A stretch of 64,000 nt of DNA from Geosiphon pyriformis (lineage: Eukaryota; Glomeromycota; Glomeromycetes; Archaeosporales; Geosiphonaceae): positions 450,955-514,954 of the forward strand of contig JAAOMT010000328.1 in assembly GCA_016748015.1 (NCBI GenBank). The letters run 5' to 3'. The position numbers and the translations under genes were made by a program. The notes beneath the pieces were generated by a model. It saw only the letters and a list, made by a program, of their open reading frames with translations, was not told the origin of the DNA and ran no database searches. Of the stretch, positions 9,690 through 19,963 are shown piece by piece (position 1 is the first letter of the stretch; each line of letters begins with the position of its first letter).

Positions 9690-11010
9690 TAATGATGCTA
9701 TTTGGTAATATAGTTTCAGTCGATCACCATGTGCTGCTTTGGTTAAAATTTTGTTGTCCCATTTTAATTTATAAGCTCCATTTCCAAGAATTTCTTCTAT
9801 GTAGAATGGTCTATCTTATTTGGGGTCAAATTTTCCACTCCATTGTTTTTCTGCTTTGGTATAATGTAGAAGTACTTTGTCTCCAATCTTGAATTCAATT
9901 GGTTTATCTGATAATTGGTTATTGTATTGTTTTTTTTGCTTTTCTTGAGACTTTTAAATATTATCAGCTGCTTTTTATTGTCTGTTTTCTAGTGTTTTCA
10001 TTAAGTTATATGTTCTTCTTAACAATGTTTCTTGGAAATTAGCTTCTGTTATTGGTTCAGTTGGATATGTGTTGACCTTTATCTCAACTGGTAATGTTGC
10101 TGTTCTATCATATACTAATTCAAATAGTGTTGCTTGTGTAGTATCTTGTCTTATTGTTCGATAAGCAAATAATACTAATGGTATAAACAAATCCCATTCA
10201 TCTTGGTTTTCTTGACTGATTTTGGCTATTGCTTCACACAATGTTCTATTGAATCTTTCAACTAGTTCATTGGTTTGTGGATGATATGGTGATGATAATA
10301 GTCTTTTTATCCCAAATCTCTGACTTAATTTTGTTAATGTTTTATTTACAAAATGAGTTCTTTGATCTAATAGTAGTTTTTTTGGATATCCATGTTGACA
10401 TATCAAATTTTAATAGATGAATTCAGCAACAGATTTTACATCTGCTTTTTGAATGGCTTTTGCTTCTGGCCATTTTGTAAAATAGTCTATAATCACTGCA
10501 ATATATCTGTTGCCTCTACTGGTAATTGTTAATGGTCCGACTAAGTTAATTCCAATGTGATCAAATGATTGTCCTACTTTGATTAATCTTAATGGTTCAC
10601 TGGGTTTTGTTCCACCTCTTCTTTGACAAACATTACAACTTTGAACATATTGGATGATATCTGGATACATTGATGGCCAATAGTATCTTTTTCTGGTTTT
10701 TTCTATGATTGCTTTTTTATAAAAATGTTCTGTTGTTGGATCTGAATGCATGTTAAACAATATTGTTTCTTTTTCTGATTCTGTAATTACTTTGGTTGGT
10801 TGGTCTGGATTTCTTCTGTTTTTTTGGTAAAGTATATTTTGATGATTGATAAAATATTTTGATTGCTGTTTTATGTTGTTTTGTTCTTTTTGAGATAATT
10901 TCTCTTTGAATGATTAAGTATTTATATACTGCTGGAGTTGTTGGTATTTTTGTGTGTTCATCTTTTGTTATATTTTTGGGTTGAAATGTTTTTAGATTTG
11001 TCTCATTCAC
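9690..11010 (-). pseudogene. Integrase, element C
   Basis: Integrase inserts the cDNA into host DNA. HHCC region near 10750-10630 (MHSDPTTEHF, then CNVCQRR). The core has GINLVG (first catalytic Asp now Asn), LLDQRTHF (second Asp kept) and NELVERFNRTL (Glu kept). The tail at about 9890-9700 has the FKIGDKVLLHYTK and WSGKFD pattern of the Gypsy integrase SH3-like domain. The pieces 10753-11010 link back to RNase H. Stops near 10408, 9972 and 9950 break the frame. Together with RT it forms the 3' half of the pol polyprotein. Confidence 0.87.
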
Positions 11011-12419
11011 GACAATCTATCAGCATTTCCATTGTCTTTTCTCTTTTTATAATGTACTGTATAATTGAATGGTAAAAGTTCTATTTTCCATCTGGCATAG
11101 CAATTATCTGCAAATTTTTGTTTCTAGATTGAAGTTAATTTTTTGTGATCCATATATATTTCAAACTTTTGGCTTAAGTATTCTCTTCATTTGATGACAG
11201 CCCAATAAATTGCTAAGTGTTCCAATACTGGAGTTCCATAGTTCTTTTCAACTAGACTTAAACTTCTACTGGTGTAAGCTACTGGATGCTTTCTTTCATT
11301 GGGTCTTTTCTGTAATAGTACTGCTCCCAATGCTTGATCTGATGCATCAGTAGTAATGATAAATGGTTTGTTGTGATCTGAATACATCAATACTGGAGCT
11401 TAGATAAGCTTTTTTCTCAATGTGTCAAATGCTTTTTGTTGAGCTTCAGTCCATTCATACTTTACATTCTTGGTTTGTAGATGGTGAAGTGACTGAGCTA
11501 GTTTAGAAAAGCCCTTGATAAAATGATAATAGTAGTCTGTGAATTCCAAAAATGCTCTTAGTTTTGGCAAGTTGGCTGGTACTGAAAAGTTCTTAACTAC
11601 TTTGATCTTGTCTGGATCTGTTTTGATTCCATTTTTGCTTATCACATGTCCCAAAAACTTGAGTTCAGTTTTTCCAAAGAAACATTTGGTTGCATTTAGT
11701 TTCAATCCAGCTCTTCTTAACTTTTCAAATACTTATTGGAAATAATGCAAATGATTATCAAATGTTTTTGAGAATACATTGGTATCATTCAAGTATATGA
11801 CTACTGATTTCCATAGCAATTCAGTATAGACAATTTCCATGAGCCATTGGAATGTTGCTGGAGCATTCATCAAGCCAAATGGCATGACTTCAAACTCAAA
11901 ATTTCCTTCTCTTGTGGTGAATGCTGTTTTTTCTTTGTCAGCTGGATCCATGGCTACTTGCCAGTAACCACTATCTAAGTTCAGTATTGAGAATCATTTA
12001 TTTCTTCCAAAAGCATCAAATAGTTCTTGGATCTTTGGAGTTGGATAGTTATCACCTTTTGTTACTCTATTCAGTTTCTAGTAGTCTACACAAAAACAGA
12101 TTTTTCTATTTTTTTTATGAACTAGTACTACTGGTGATGACCATGAACTCATTGATAGCTGAATTAGCCTGTTGTCAAGCATCCAGTTGATTTCTTGACA
12201 AATGATCTTATAGTTAACTGGTGGTACTCTGTATGTTCTTTGTTTAATTGGCATTGCATCTCCAGTTTTGATCTGATGCTGAATGATATTGGTTTGGCCA
12301 AATTTATTTTTGCTAGCAAAGATGTTATTGAAATTATTAAGTAACATCTTGAGTTGCATCCATTGAAGTGGATCTAGATTCCCTATGTTTATCTGTTCTA
12401 ATTGTTCTGGTTGGAACAA
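11011..12419 (-). pseudogene. Reverse transcriptase and RNase H, element C
   Basis: RT from MPIKQRTYRVPP (about 12255) through CFCVDY, DSGYWQVAMDPADKEK, MPFGLMNAPATFQ and the active site VIYLNDTNVFS at about 11780-11800 (YxDD with the first Asp changed to Asn), then LGHVISKNGIKTDP. RNase H begins near 11375 with FIITTDASDQALGAVLLQK, followed by EHLAIYWAVIK and the tail FNYTVHYKKRKDNGNADRL. Stops at about 12077 and 11730 and a frame change near 11395 inactivate it. The substrates would be element RNA and the RNA-DNA hybrid. Confidence 0.9.
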
Positions 12420-12431
12420 ATAATATTTACT

Positions 12432-13529
12432 TCATCCATAAATAGTTTGTGATGTAATGTCCATATATCTGCAAAGCTGTGGAAAATCTGGAATGTAATT
12501 TGGTGGTTGATCTTCAACTTTAGTGGTCAAATATCCAATAATAGTTCTCTTTGGTATTTCAATGACACTTCTGGTTGTGTTGTAGATAGAAATTTTGATG
12601 TTTTTGGGGCTTTTGGCTGATATATAGAGATTAATAAGTCCAATCTCCTCTGATTCGCAAATGGTGGCTTTTGCTTTAAACAACTGAATCTGATTCTTTA
12701 CTTTTCTTTTTATAGGTAACATATACTGGTCATATGGTAGAATAGAAATTGATTGATGGATTGAGATAATTTCTCTTTTGTCAATAACTTCTTCCTCTGC
12801 CATATTAACTGGTATATTTATTCTACCCATTAATCCAAATTCTTGTATCCCTCTAGCAGTAATCCCTAATTCTTCCCTGTTTCCCACTAACACTAATTGA
12901 GCTATTTTCACCAGAGGTAGGAATATTGCTTGTGCTATCTTTTCATTTGGCTCTATGATATTGGCTTTTTCAAAGTCATTTTGTAGCATAGCAATGATAT
13001 TTTCTACATACTCTGTGTCAATTATTCTTCCTCTGATGTTGATTCCTTTTTTTGCTAGGCTACTCTTAAATGCTAATTGAACTATGGTTGTTGTTGGAAT
13101 TTTCAGAGCTATTTTGAGATCAATACATGTGTGTGAATTTGGTTCCAATTTGATGGCTTCTTTTCCCAGATATTTCAGATCAAACTTTACATCAGTATTA
13201 TGCATGCATTCTGACATGATACCTTCATTATTGTTACTATACTATTTGAGTTCTTGCTCCTTAGATAGATCAAGAAGCACAATATATATTTTGGGGTTTG
13301 AATTGGAGTCTGGATTGCTGATATTTTTGTTGCCATTTTAAGTAGAGCTGGAACTATTATTTTTATCATTATTGTTGTCAGAGTTTGAATTGGGATTGAA
13401 AATTGATTCTGATTCTAATGCACAGTTGCTAATTGGTTTTTCTTTTTCTAGAATTGTGTAGATTATGCGTGGTGGTAAATTGTAAATGAAGTCACACTCA
13501 TTACAATATTGAAAGTCACATGGAATCAA
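12432..13529 (-). pseudogene. dUTPase domain plus beta-rich spacer, element C pol
   Basis: Residues upstream of 13217 are Ser/Asn/Asp-rich linker. From 13217: motif 1 KFDLKYLG, motif 2 FKSSLAKKG (usually SRSSLA), motif 3 RIIDTEYVEN, motif 4 EKIAQAIFLPL, motif 5 position RGIQEFGLMGR instead of GFGSTG. The trimeric dUTPase fold hydrolyses dUTP to dUMP, which would limit uracil in the cDNA. The rest of the 261 codons (from ISTHQSISILPY) is a beta-rich spacer of the kind found before RT in many Gypsy polyproteins. Motif 5 is damaged, so activity is unlikely. The last residues (SQTIYG) run towards RT with one stop between. Confidence 0.85.
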
Positions 13530-14704
13530 ACAGTGATCATATAGTCGAGTGTTGATTTCTTCTAAGTATTGCTTCTGCTCTTCTCTTGTAGGTGCTAGCT
13601 CTTGATAATGTTTGTAAAATTGTTTTGGATCTAGGAGATTTATGACTGGTTTTGGGTTCTAGTCAAGTTCTATAGGTTTAAGTGGGTTATTTTTAATTGT
13701 TTTTATTTCTTCTGGTGTTGCTCCTTTGATTTTGGCAAGTGCTATTTGCCAGATTTCATTATTGTTGTGTAGACATCCATCCAAACATTTGATGGCTCAT
13801 CTCCAGGCAGTGTCTATGAACATTCCTTTTCTCACCCAGTCACTTATGAGAATTGTGTATTAACATGATTTATNNNNNNNNNNNNNNNNNNNNCTCTTAA
13901 ATGCTAATTGAACTATGGTTGTTGTTGGAATTTTCAGAGCTATTTTGAGATCAATACATGTGTGTGAATTTGGTTCCAATTTGATGGCTTCTTTTCCCAG
14001 ATATTTCAGATCAAACTTTACATCAGTATTATGCATGCATTCTGACATGATACCTTCATTATTGTTACTATACTATTTGAGTTCTTGCTCCTTAGATAGA
14101 TCAAGAAGCACAATATATATTTTGGGGTTTGAATTGGAGTCTGGATTGCTGATATTTTTGTTGCCATTTTAAGTAGAGCTGGAACTATTATTTTTATCAT
14201 TATTGTTGTCAGAGTTTGAATTGGGATTGAAAATTGATTCTGATTCTAATGCACAGTTGCTAATTGGTTTTTCTTTTTCTAGAATTGTGTAGATTATGCG
14301 TGGTGGTAAATTGTAAATGAAGTCACACTCATTACAATATTGAAAGTCACATGGAATCAAACAGTGATCATATAGTCGAGTGTTGATTTCTTCTAAGTAT
14401 TGCTTCTGCTCTTCTCTTGTAGGTGCTAGCTCTTGATAATGTTTGTAAAATTGTTTTGGATCTAGGAGATTTATGACTGGTTTTGGGTTCTAGTCAAGTT
14501 CTATAGGTTTAAGTGGGTTATTTTTAATTGTTTTTATTTCTTCTGGTGTTGCTCCTTTGATTTTGGCAAGTGCTATTTGCCAGATTTCATTATTGTTGTG
14601 TAGACATCCATCCAAACATTTGATGGCTCATCTCCAGGCAGTGTCTATGAACATTCCTTTTCTCACCCAGTCACTTATGAGAATTGTGTATTAACATGAT
14701 TTAT
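13063..14704. other. False duplication around an assembly gap
   Basis: 13063-13873 and 13894-14704 appear identical over 811 bp, with exactly 20 N (13874-13893) between them. The left copy stops at the same base at which the right copy's duplicate ends. This is the signature of two overlapping contig ends placed side by side. The protein read through here (end of Cys-rich module, acidic linker, start of dUTPase) should be counted once. Confidence 0.93.
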
Positions 14705-14930
14705 TGCATGTTCCTCTTTACCCAGGAATGTCATTCCACATTCTTTTGTCCAGAAAAATTTCTCCACAAGCCAAGCATGGTTTATTGTTCCATTTTCCAA
14801 TCCATTTTGGCCTTTCAAAGCATTCAATGATGCATAGATGGTAGTAAAATTTTGTTGCCAAAGTGTACTCCTTATTGTTGCCACAACAAGCACTCATTGA
14901 TGACAATTTCTTGCCGCAATCAACACATAC
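14250..14930 (-). pseudogene. Cys-rich (zinc-finger-like) module of element C pol
   Basis: Order on the minus strand: CVDCGKK (about 14920), CIIEC (about 14820), CLACGE (about 14780), then WNDIPG followed by a stop, then TCNKSCxYTILISDWVRKG (about 14735-14665). A charged stretch follows, then LYDHCLIPCDFQYCNEC (near 14350). The paired Cys spacing suggests zinc binding. The same module with the same WNDIP and YTIL landmarks lies between protease and dUTPase in E, F and G. I know no named domain for it. A role in nucleic-acid binding or pol assembly is only a guess. The part below 14704 is repeated left of the gap. Confidence 0.72.
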
Positions 14931-15890
14931 CAGTTTTGGGCGGTAATAAGTAGATTGGTGGGGTGTAGTGTAAGAATTATAAGTGGGGTTGCAGTCAGTT
15001 GTTGGTTCTTCTTCCTTCCTCTTTCCTTTTCCTTTTTTGTCTTCTTTCTATTCCCAATTTATTTGTTCTTCCTGATTGTTGTTAGTTTCCCAGGCTTGAT
15101 CGGCTTTCCAGGTAAGTTCTTTGCTCTGTTTTCTTTTGTTGTTGTCATCCCATGAAGGTACTGGCAGCAGTTTGTTGTGTTCAGTGTTGGCCCAAAAAAC
15201 TTGGTAGGCTTCCCAAGTAGATTTTTTCTCCTCTTCCTCAAATTTGATAAGTGAGTTTGTTAAATTGGTGGTCTTGAAATAGCCACACATGGCTGGTATG
15301 CATGTGTGTTAACTGTTCTGGCTAATTTGAAGCTCCTGCATATTCCAATCAAGCAATGCATTGGTTTTGGATAGCCAATCATTTTCAACGAGTGCTTGGT
15401 ATTGGGTGGCTTCTATGACCAGTACTTTGATTGGGACTATGATACCATTAACTTCGATGGGAAAGTCGTCAATCTTACCAATGGGAGTTTTTGTTGCTCC
15501 ATCAGTAGTTATGATCTTGGCACTGGCAGTGTAATCAACTCAGTGACTTAATTGGTCTATGAGTTGTTTTGTAATGATGCTGCCAGCTGATCCACTGTCT
15601 AGGATCAGTTTGATGAAATGGCTATCAACTTTAATATCAGTATATATGGCCATAATAGGGTTTTCTTCCAGAGCAGCTCCACTAAATAATAGTGTGGTCA
15701 ATGGTTCTTTGAATTTAAATGGGAAGATGGTGTCCAGTAATTTATTCTCGGTGATGGTAGCTGGTGGAATGTTGCTGGTAAGTGTTGGTTGTTGGTTGGT
15801 CTCCAGATTATTGAGTTGGGCATCTTCTGTGGTAACCAGGAGACTTAAATAGTTCTGGGAATTTGGGTTTTGGGCATACCCAGTGCCCAA
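14931..15890 (-). pseudogene. Retropepsin and Trp/Lys/Glu-rich linker, element C
   Basis: The aspartic protease that cuts the polyprotein: FIKLILDSGSAGSIITKQL at about 15570-15620 holds the active-site Asp in DSG. Then TPIGKIDDFPIEVNGIIVP, LVENDWLSK and PAMCGYF end the domain near 15290. From 15290 to 14950 comes a hydrophilic linker with two similar blocks (STWEAYQVFWA and LTWKADQAWE) and a Lys/Glu run. One stop at 15540 separates the active-site part from the rest. C keeps the catalytic Asp, whereas F does not. Confidence 0.85.
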
Positions 15891-17949
15891 ATTTTGTTGT
15901 CAAAATCTTGCTGGTTGTGTGGAAGAACTGGAGATTGGTTGGTGAACTACCATCAACAATCTCCAGCTTTGTTGGGTCAATTTCAGCCTTTGGGTTCCGT
16001 TTTGAGGTAAGTTCTGTGGTGGTATTTGAATTTGTTGGGGTTAATAGATTACCTGAGACTGCAGCTGATAAATGGGTTGTGACTGTGGCTGATAAATTAT
16101 TAATGTTATCGGTTGATAAATTGGTATTTAATATATTGGTGAATGATAAAGTGGCTACTGAGTCATAGGTATGTAATTCTGATGATATGGCTCTGAGTTT
16201 GGTAGGTTATTCGGAATTTGAAACCGGCAATTGGAGTTTCGATATTGCTTTCCTGATCATTGATTATTTAAGTAATGACAGCAATTGATTTGTAGGTGTT
16301 CTTGTTTATCACAATAGTGGCAAATATGCATTTCTTGTTGCCACTGTTGATTGGTCGACGATAATAGATGTGACTAATTTTGGAAACAATTTGCGTTTCC
16401 AGAATTATTGCGTCATTGTGGTGATTGATAAATTGCGCAATTGTCAGCTAAGTATCTCTCTAATTTCTGATTGATAGAATCACTAAATTGTTTCAATTTG
16501 GAATCCAATTCAAATAATCTATTCATTACTAGATTAATGACTTGGGCATGATTAGCTTTGAGTTTAGCAGCTTCAAAATCTTGGGCATTTGTAACAGCTG
16601 CTTGCAGATCAATAGGATACAATAAATGTACGCATTGCAGGATGCTACTGCATAATCCACAAATAAACTGATTTAGGATCTGGGCCACTGTGAAATAATT
16701 GGTATTGATGACTTGGATCTGGCACAGATTCCTGTGGAAGTGTTCTAAGTAAGTAGTGACTGCTTTATTTTCTCTTTGTTTGATGATAGTAAATGTGTTT
16801 GCTAGTCTGTTAATGCTGTTATTATTGCTGAAATATCTTAAGAACTCAATTTTGAATGCATTGAAATCTTGGGGTTTGTTGACCAGGCTTTAGTACCATG
16901 AATTGGCAGTACTCTGGAGAAAATATGGGATGGCTTGCATGGCTCTGGCATTATTCCATCCATTAGCTGCAATGGCTTTCTCTATATCATTTAGCCATAC
17001 TTGAGCATCATCTTTTTTGTTAGTGAATTTTACAAGTTTGGCTATTGATGCATATGTCATTGGATCTAAGTTGGGTTGTGGTTGCTGCTAAATTTATTGT
17101 TAAGGTAGCAGTTGTAACTGTTGTTGCTGTTGAATGTTTGGTAAAGCTGGTGGTAGATTGATCACAATTACTGGAGGTAAGTACTGATTAATTATGTTGG
17201 GTTTTTGATTTTTCTGATTTTCTGAAGTTTGATTAACCAGAGTTTTAATTTCTGAAGTTTTTAGGATCAAGTTTTGCTTATTAACTTTCTGATTACTACT
17301 CTCTTTTTTCTTGGCATCAGTTATTTTCTAAGGATTAATGGCTTTGAAATCTGGTTGTAGTGGTGGTAATCAAATTCTTAATGGCGTTAGGGATTGTGAT
17401 TTAAATCTCTCGAAATAATCACCATATGTTCTTAATAACTTTGCCTTCTTTTGTTTACTTTGGAATGAAATTCTGTTTAGTGGCATTGTTACGCTTGTTG
17501 TAGCTGTGTTTATTATATTGATAGTGCTTCCGGGTGTGTGGTGATATGATGGATTAGCAGGTGAATCAAATCTTTGTTTTTTTCAAGTGGGTAGTTGGAT
17601 TTGCTTTGGTGTTCCTGCTGGTATTTGTAGCCTTCCTTTGTCTTTGTCTGCAAAAGTGATAGGAAATCTCTGTTTGGTGTATTTTTCAATTTCCCTGTTT
17701 ATTTCTATAATTAAGATAATTTTGTAAAAGGGTGGTGCTTTGAAGTAATTCACTAAAGAAGTTGTTGAAGGTGGATTCTGGATCTCCTTGGCCTCCCAAG
17801 TAATATACTACTCTTTCATTGACATAGCAATTGAAAGCTAATTTGGTTGGCCAATTATTATTTGTTAATCTGAGATGAGTGTGATAGTGTTGGAATAAGA
17901 ATTTTGCAAATCCTAAATGGTTTGTTTCTATTTCTTTGGATTCTGCCAC
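15891..17949 (-). pseudogene. gag, element C
   Basis: First conserved codons are GTG GCA GAA at 17949 (VAESKEIETNHLGFAKFLF); there is no ATG between this and the primer-binding site. A Gln-rich linker follows, then a retrotransposon gag capsid region (VWLNDIEKAIAANGWNNARAM, FNAFKIEFLRYFSNNNSI). Next come LERYLADNCAIYQ and a zinc knuckle CHYCDKQEHLQINC at about 16285-16330, fitting CX2CX4HX4C, and a Gln/Pro/Tyr-rich tail. It would form the particle and bind genomic RNA. Frameshifts and stops around 16890, 16410 and 16260 break it. Confidence 0.82.
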
Positions 17950-17991
17950 TGTTTGGATGATTATGATTGGTGCTGTTCTCTGTAGAATTAT

Positions 17992-18009
17992 ACCTCACAG
18001 GAAGCACCA
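17992..18009 (-). other. Primer-binding site, element C
   Basis: TGGTGCTTCCTGTGAGGT on the minus strand, two bases after the LTR end. It differs from the A copy at one base. A tRNA-Met-like primer is inferred. Confidence 0.8.
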
Positions 18010-18011
18010 AA

Positions 18012-18797
18012 TGTTACAAATGATTATTTGGGGTCTCAAATCAAATAACAAATCCGTAACTTGGTGTTCAATATCTTGACAATGCTGGTAATACTAGTAC
18101 ATTGGTTGTATCTGAAGGTTTTAGAGTTGAGTCCTTTGTATAATTGACAGAGATTCAATGACAATGTAGTTGGTTGGTAAGTTGTGTTCCCAATTTCTGT
18201 CTTCAGCTTGGTGGCTGGTTTTTTTTGGCAGTCATGTCCTTTTATTAAGCTATTCATTAATATATATATAATTTTACCTTTATTTCTGGGTCTTTTACCA
18301 GACTATCCATGATGTCAATTATTCAGCACTTTAATCCTTAATTAGTTAGTATATGACAGTAAAAATCAAAGAAAGAAAGAAATAAAAGAAAATAAAAAAA
18401 TGAGCCAAGACGATATGCACATTAGTTTCTCATTAATAGTTATGATCAAGAGCTATTGTTTCAGCATAGTTAGGTATCAATTACTATCAACATAAAGTAT
18501 TAATAGTAGAGAATAGATTTGGGATAGTGAATGATTTATTTATTTTAATATTTGTGGATGGAAGATTTTTAACTAAAAGATTCTTATCTTTTTACTTCTA
18601 ATACTATTGCTATATATACATAATTGATGTTCTACAAGATCACTCACATTTCCGAGTGATGTGCTATAATTTCTTAAGCAATGTGCCATGATTTCTATTA
18701 TTGCTTTACATTGCTGAGCAATATGCTCACATGCTACATACTATTTACTCATTGGTCTACTATTCTCTCTATATCTGTTTTTTTTTTATAAGTAACA
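18012..18797 (-). mobile_element. 5' LTR of element C
   Basis: Minus-strand LTR starting TGTTACTTATAAAA at 18797 and ending TTTGTAACA at 18012. Outer flank ACAT matches the left duplication. It has fewer palindromic units than the 3' LTR. Confidence 0.88.
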
Positions 18798-19241
18798 ACA
18801 TAACAAGTTATGAACCTTTTTATCTGCTCTATAAACACATGGCAACACTACCAATAGAAACTAACATTGAAACAATTCTTTTTGAAGAGATCACAATAAA
18901 AAATTACAAAGAAATTTTGTAAAGAAGACTTGATACCATTCTTAACTCCTTGGTAGAAGTATAAATAATTGCTTTTGAAAAGATAAAACAGTTCCAAGAA
19001 AAGCTCAAAAAAAAAAAACCTATAAAATACTTTCTTTAAGTGTTGGTGACTTGATATTAGAATACTGTTTAAACAGAGACAATGTTTATGGTAATAAATT
19101 TTCTAGCTGGTGGAAAAGATTTTTTATAGTCAACAAAGTTTTGAACAATAGTTCTTATATTCTTTAAAATCAATTTAGAACAATCTTCAATAATTGTTCT
19201 ATTCATAATACACAACTTAAAAAATATCATAAATGACCTGA
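18798..19241 (+). pseudogene. Integrase C-terminal part, element D (after element C)
   Basis: Continues the D integrase in frame from 8024: TSYEPFYLLYKHMATLPIE, then a short helix-rich part ending FQEKLKKKK. From about 19022 follows FLSVGDLILEYC and FSSWWKRFFIVNKVLNN, the GD and W pattern of the integrase SH3-like tail. Stops at about 18920, 18962 and 19167 interrupt it. Confidence 0.75.
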
Positions 19242-19955
19242 TTGGTTGCCTGTTGTGGTAATACTAACCCAAATAATCAGCAAAAATTAAGTATAAATAA
19301 ATGCATTATTCCCAAAACAGAGGTATTTTCAATTAACATAAACAATTATTTTCTGGATCAAAACATTCAAAATGCCTTTTATACTCTCTATAAATATTGG
19401 ATCAAAAACTATCTAAATACTATTCTGACTATTAAAAGACAAACCACCATAATGGATAACAATAGAACACATACTGTTATTAGATCAAAGAAAACCACTA
19501 TCAAAAGAGAAAAAATTGGTAGCAAAATAGATAAATATCTGTTAAAAAGTATAATAGCAGCTATACTTTTATCTTTTAGCACAATTGGAAAAACAATCCA
19601 AGAAATTTTGCCCATAGACAAAAATTTGTTATATGAAAGGCAATTAGAACTCTATGATTGCCTTGGAAAAATCATAGAAGATATAAAACTTATGAAGAAA
19701 ATAACTTCAGAGATACAGACAGAAATTTTGGGCATTATACAATTAAATATCTCAAGAGTTTTAACTATTGCTAAAAGAGCCAAAACTTTAATACAAAGAT
19801 TTGGTTTCTTGGATACAAAACTCATTTTATCTCAAGTATTATATACCTTATCCACAAAAAACTTCAACAAACTAGTTAGTTTTGAGTTAGATAAAACTTT
19901 TCAAATAGATTACATCATAAATAGCTTGATTTCACCAGAGCTCAATTTTTTTTAA
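19242..19955 (+). CDS. Uncharacterised 237-codon ORF in the post-integrase position, element D
   Basis: Open over 237 codons between the integrase tail and the 3' LTR, long for such AT-rich decayed sequence. The listed start (residues MVACCGN) may not be the true one. The protein is Lys/Ile/Asn-rich, with a basic stretch (SKKTTIKREK, around residues 82-91). A hydrophobic segment IIAAILLSFSTIG (around residues 108-120) and a helix-rich, possibly coiled-coil region (LERQLELYDCLGKIIEDI-like, residues 130-170) follow. No domain recognised and no clear similarity to the post-integrase ORFs of C, E, F or G. The location suggests an env-position accessory gene; function unknown. Confidence 0.5.
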   Translation: MVACCGNTNPNNQQKLSINKCIIPKTEVFSININNYFLDQNIQNAFYTLYKYWIKNYLNTILTIKRQTTIMDNNRTHTVIRSKKTTIKREKIGSKIDKYLLKSIIAAILLSFSTIGKTIQEILPIDKNLLYERQLELYDCLGKIIEDIKLMKKITSEIQTEILGIIQLNISRVLTIAKRAKTLIQRFGFLDTKLILSQVLYTLSTKNFNKLVSFELDKTFQIDYIINSLISPELNFF

Positions 19956-19963
19956 AAGGATAA

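Larger units (their letters stand above)
8025..18797 (-). mobile_element. Complete Ty3/Gypsy retrotransposon C nested in element D
   Basis: Both LTRs (8025-8909 and 18012-18797), primer-binding site, polypurine tract and 4-bp duplication ACAT (8021-8024 and 18798-18801) are visible. The minus-strand order is gag, retropepsin, Lys/Trp-rich linker, Cys-rich module, dUTPase, spacer, RT, RNase H, integrase, post-integrase ORF. True length is about 831 bp less than the coordinates suggest, because of the false duplication around the gap at 13874-13893. Over the first 200 bases the LTRs differ at roughly 14 positions, mostly transitions, so it is not a recent insertion. Stops in every domain make it inactive. 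Confidence 0.92.

Noticed and set aside
11921-12190. Plus-strand hydrophobic ORFs opposite RT (also 49034-49384) as membrane proteins
   Set aside because: They mirror the same antisense frame of conserved RT in C and F; conservation is explained by RT.
13894-14704. Second copy of the dUTPase start and acidic linker as a tandem gene duplication
   Set aside because: Identical to 13063-13873 and separated by a 20-N gap; an unmerged contig overlap.
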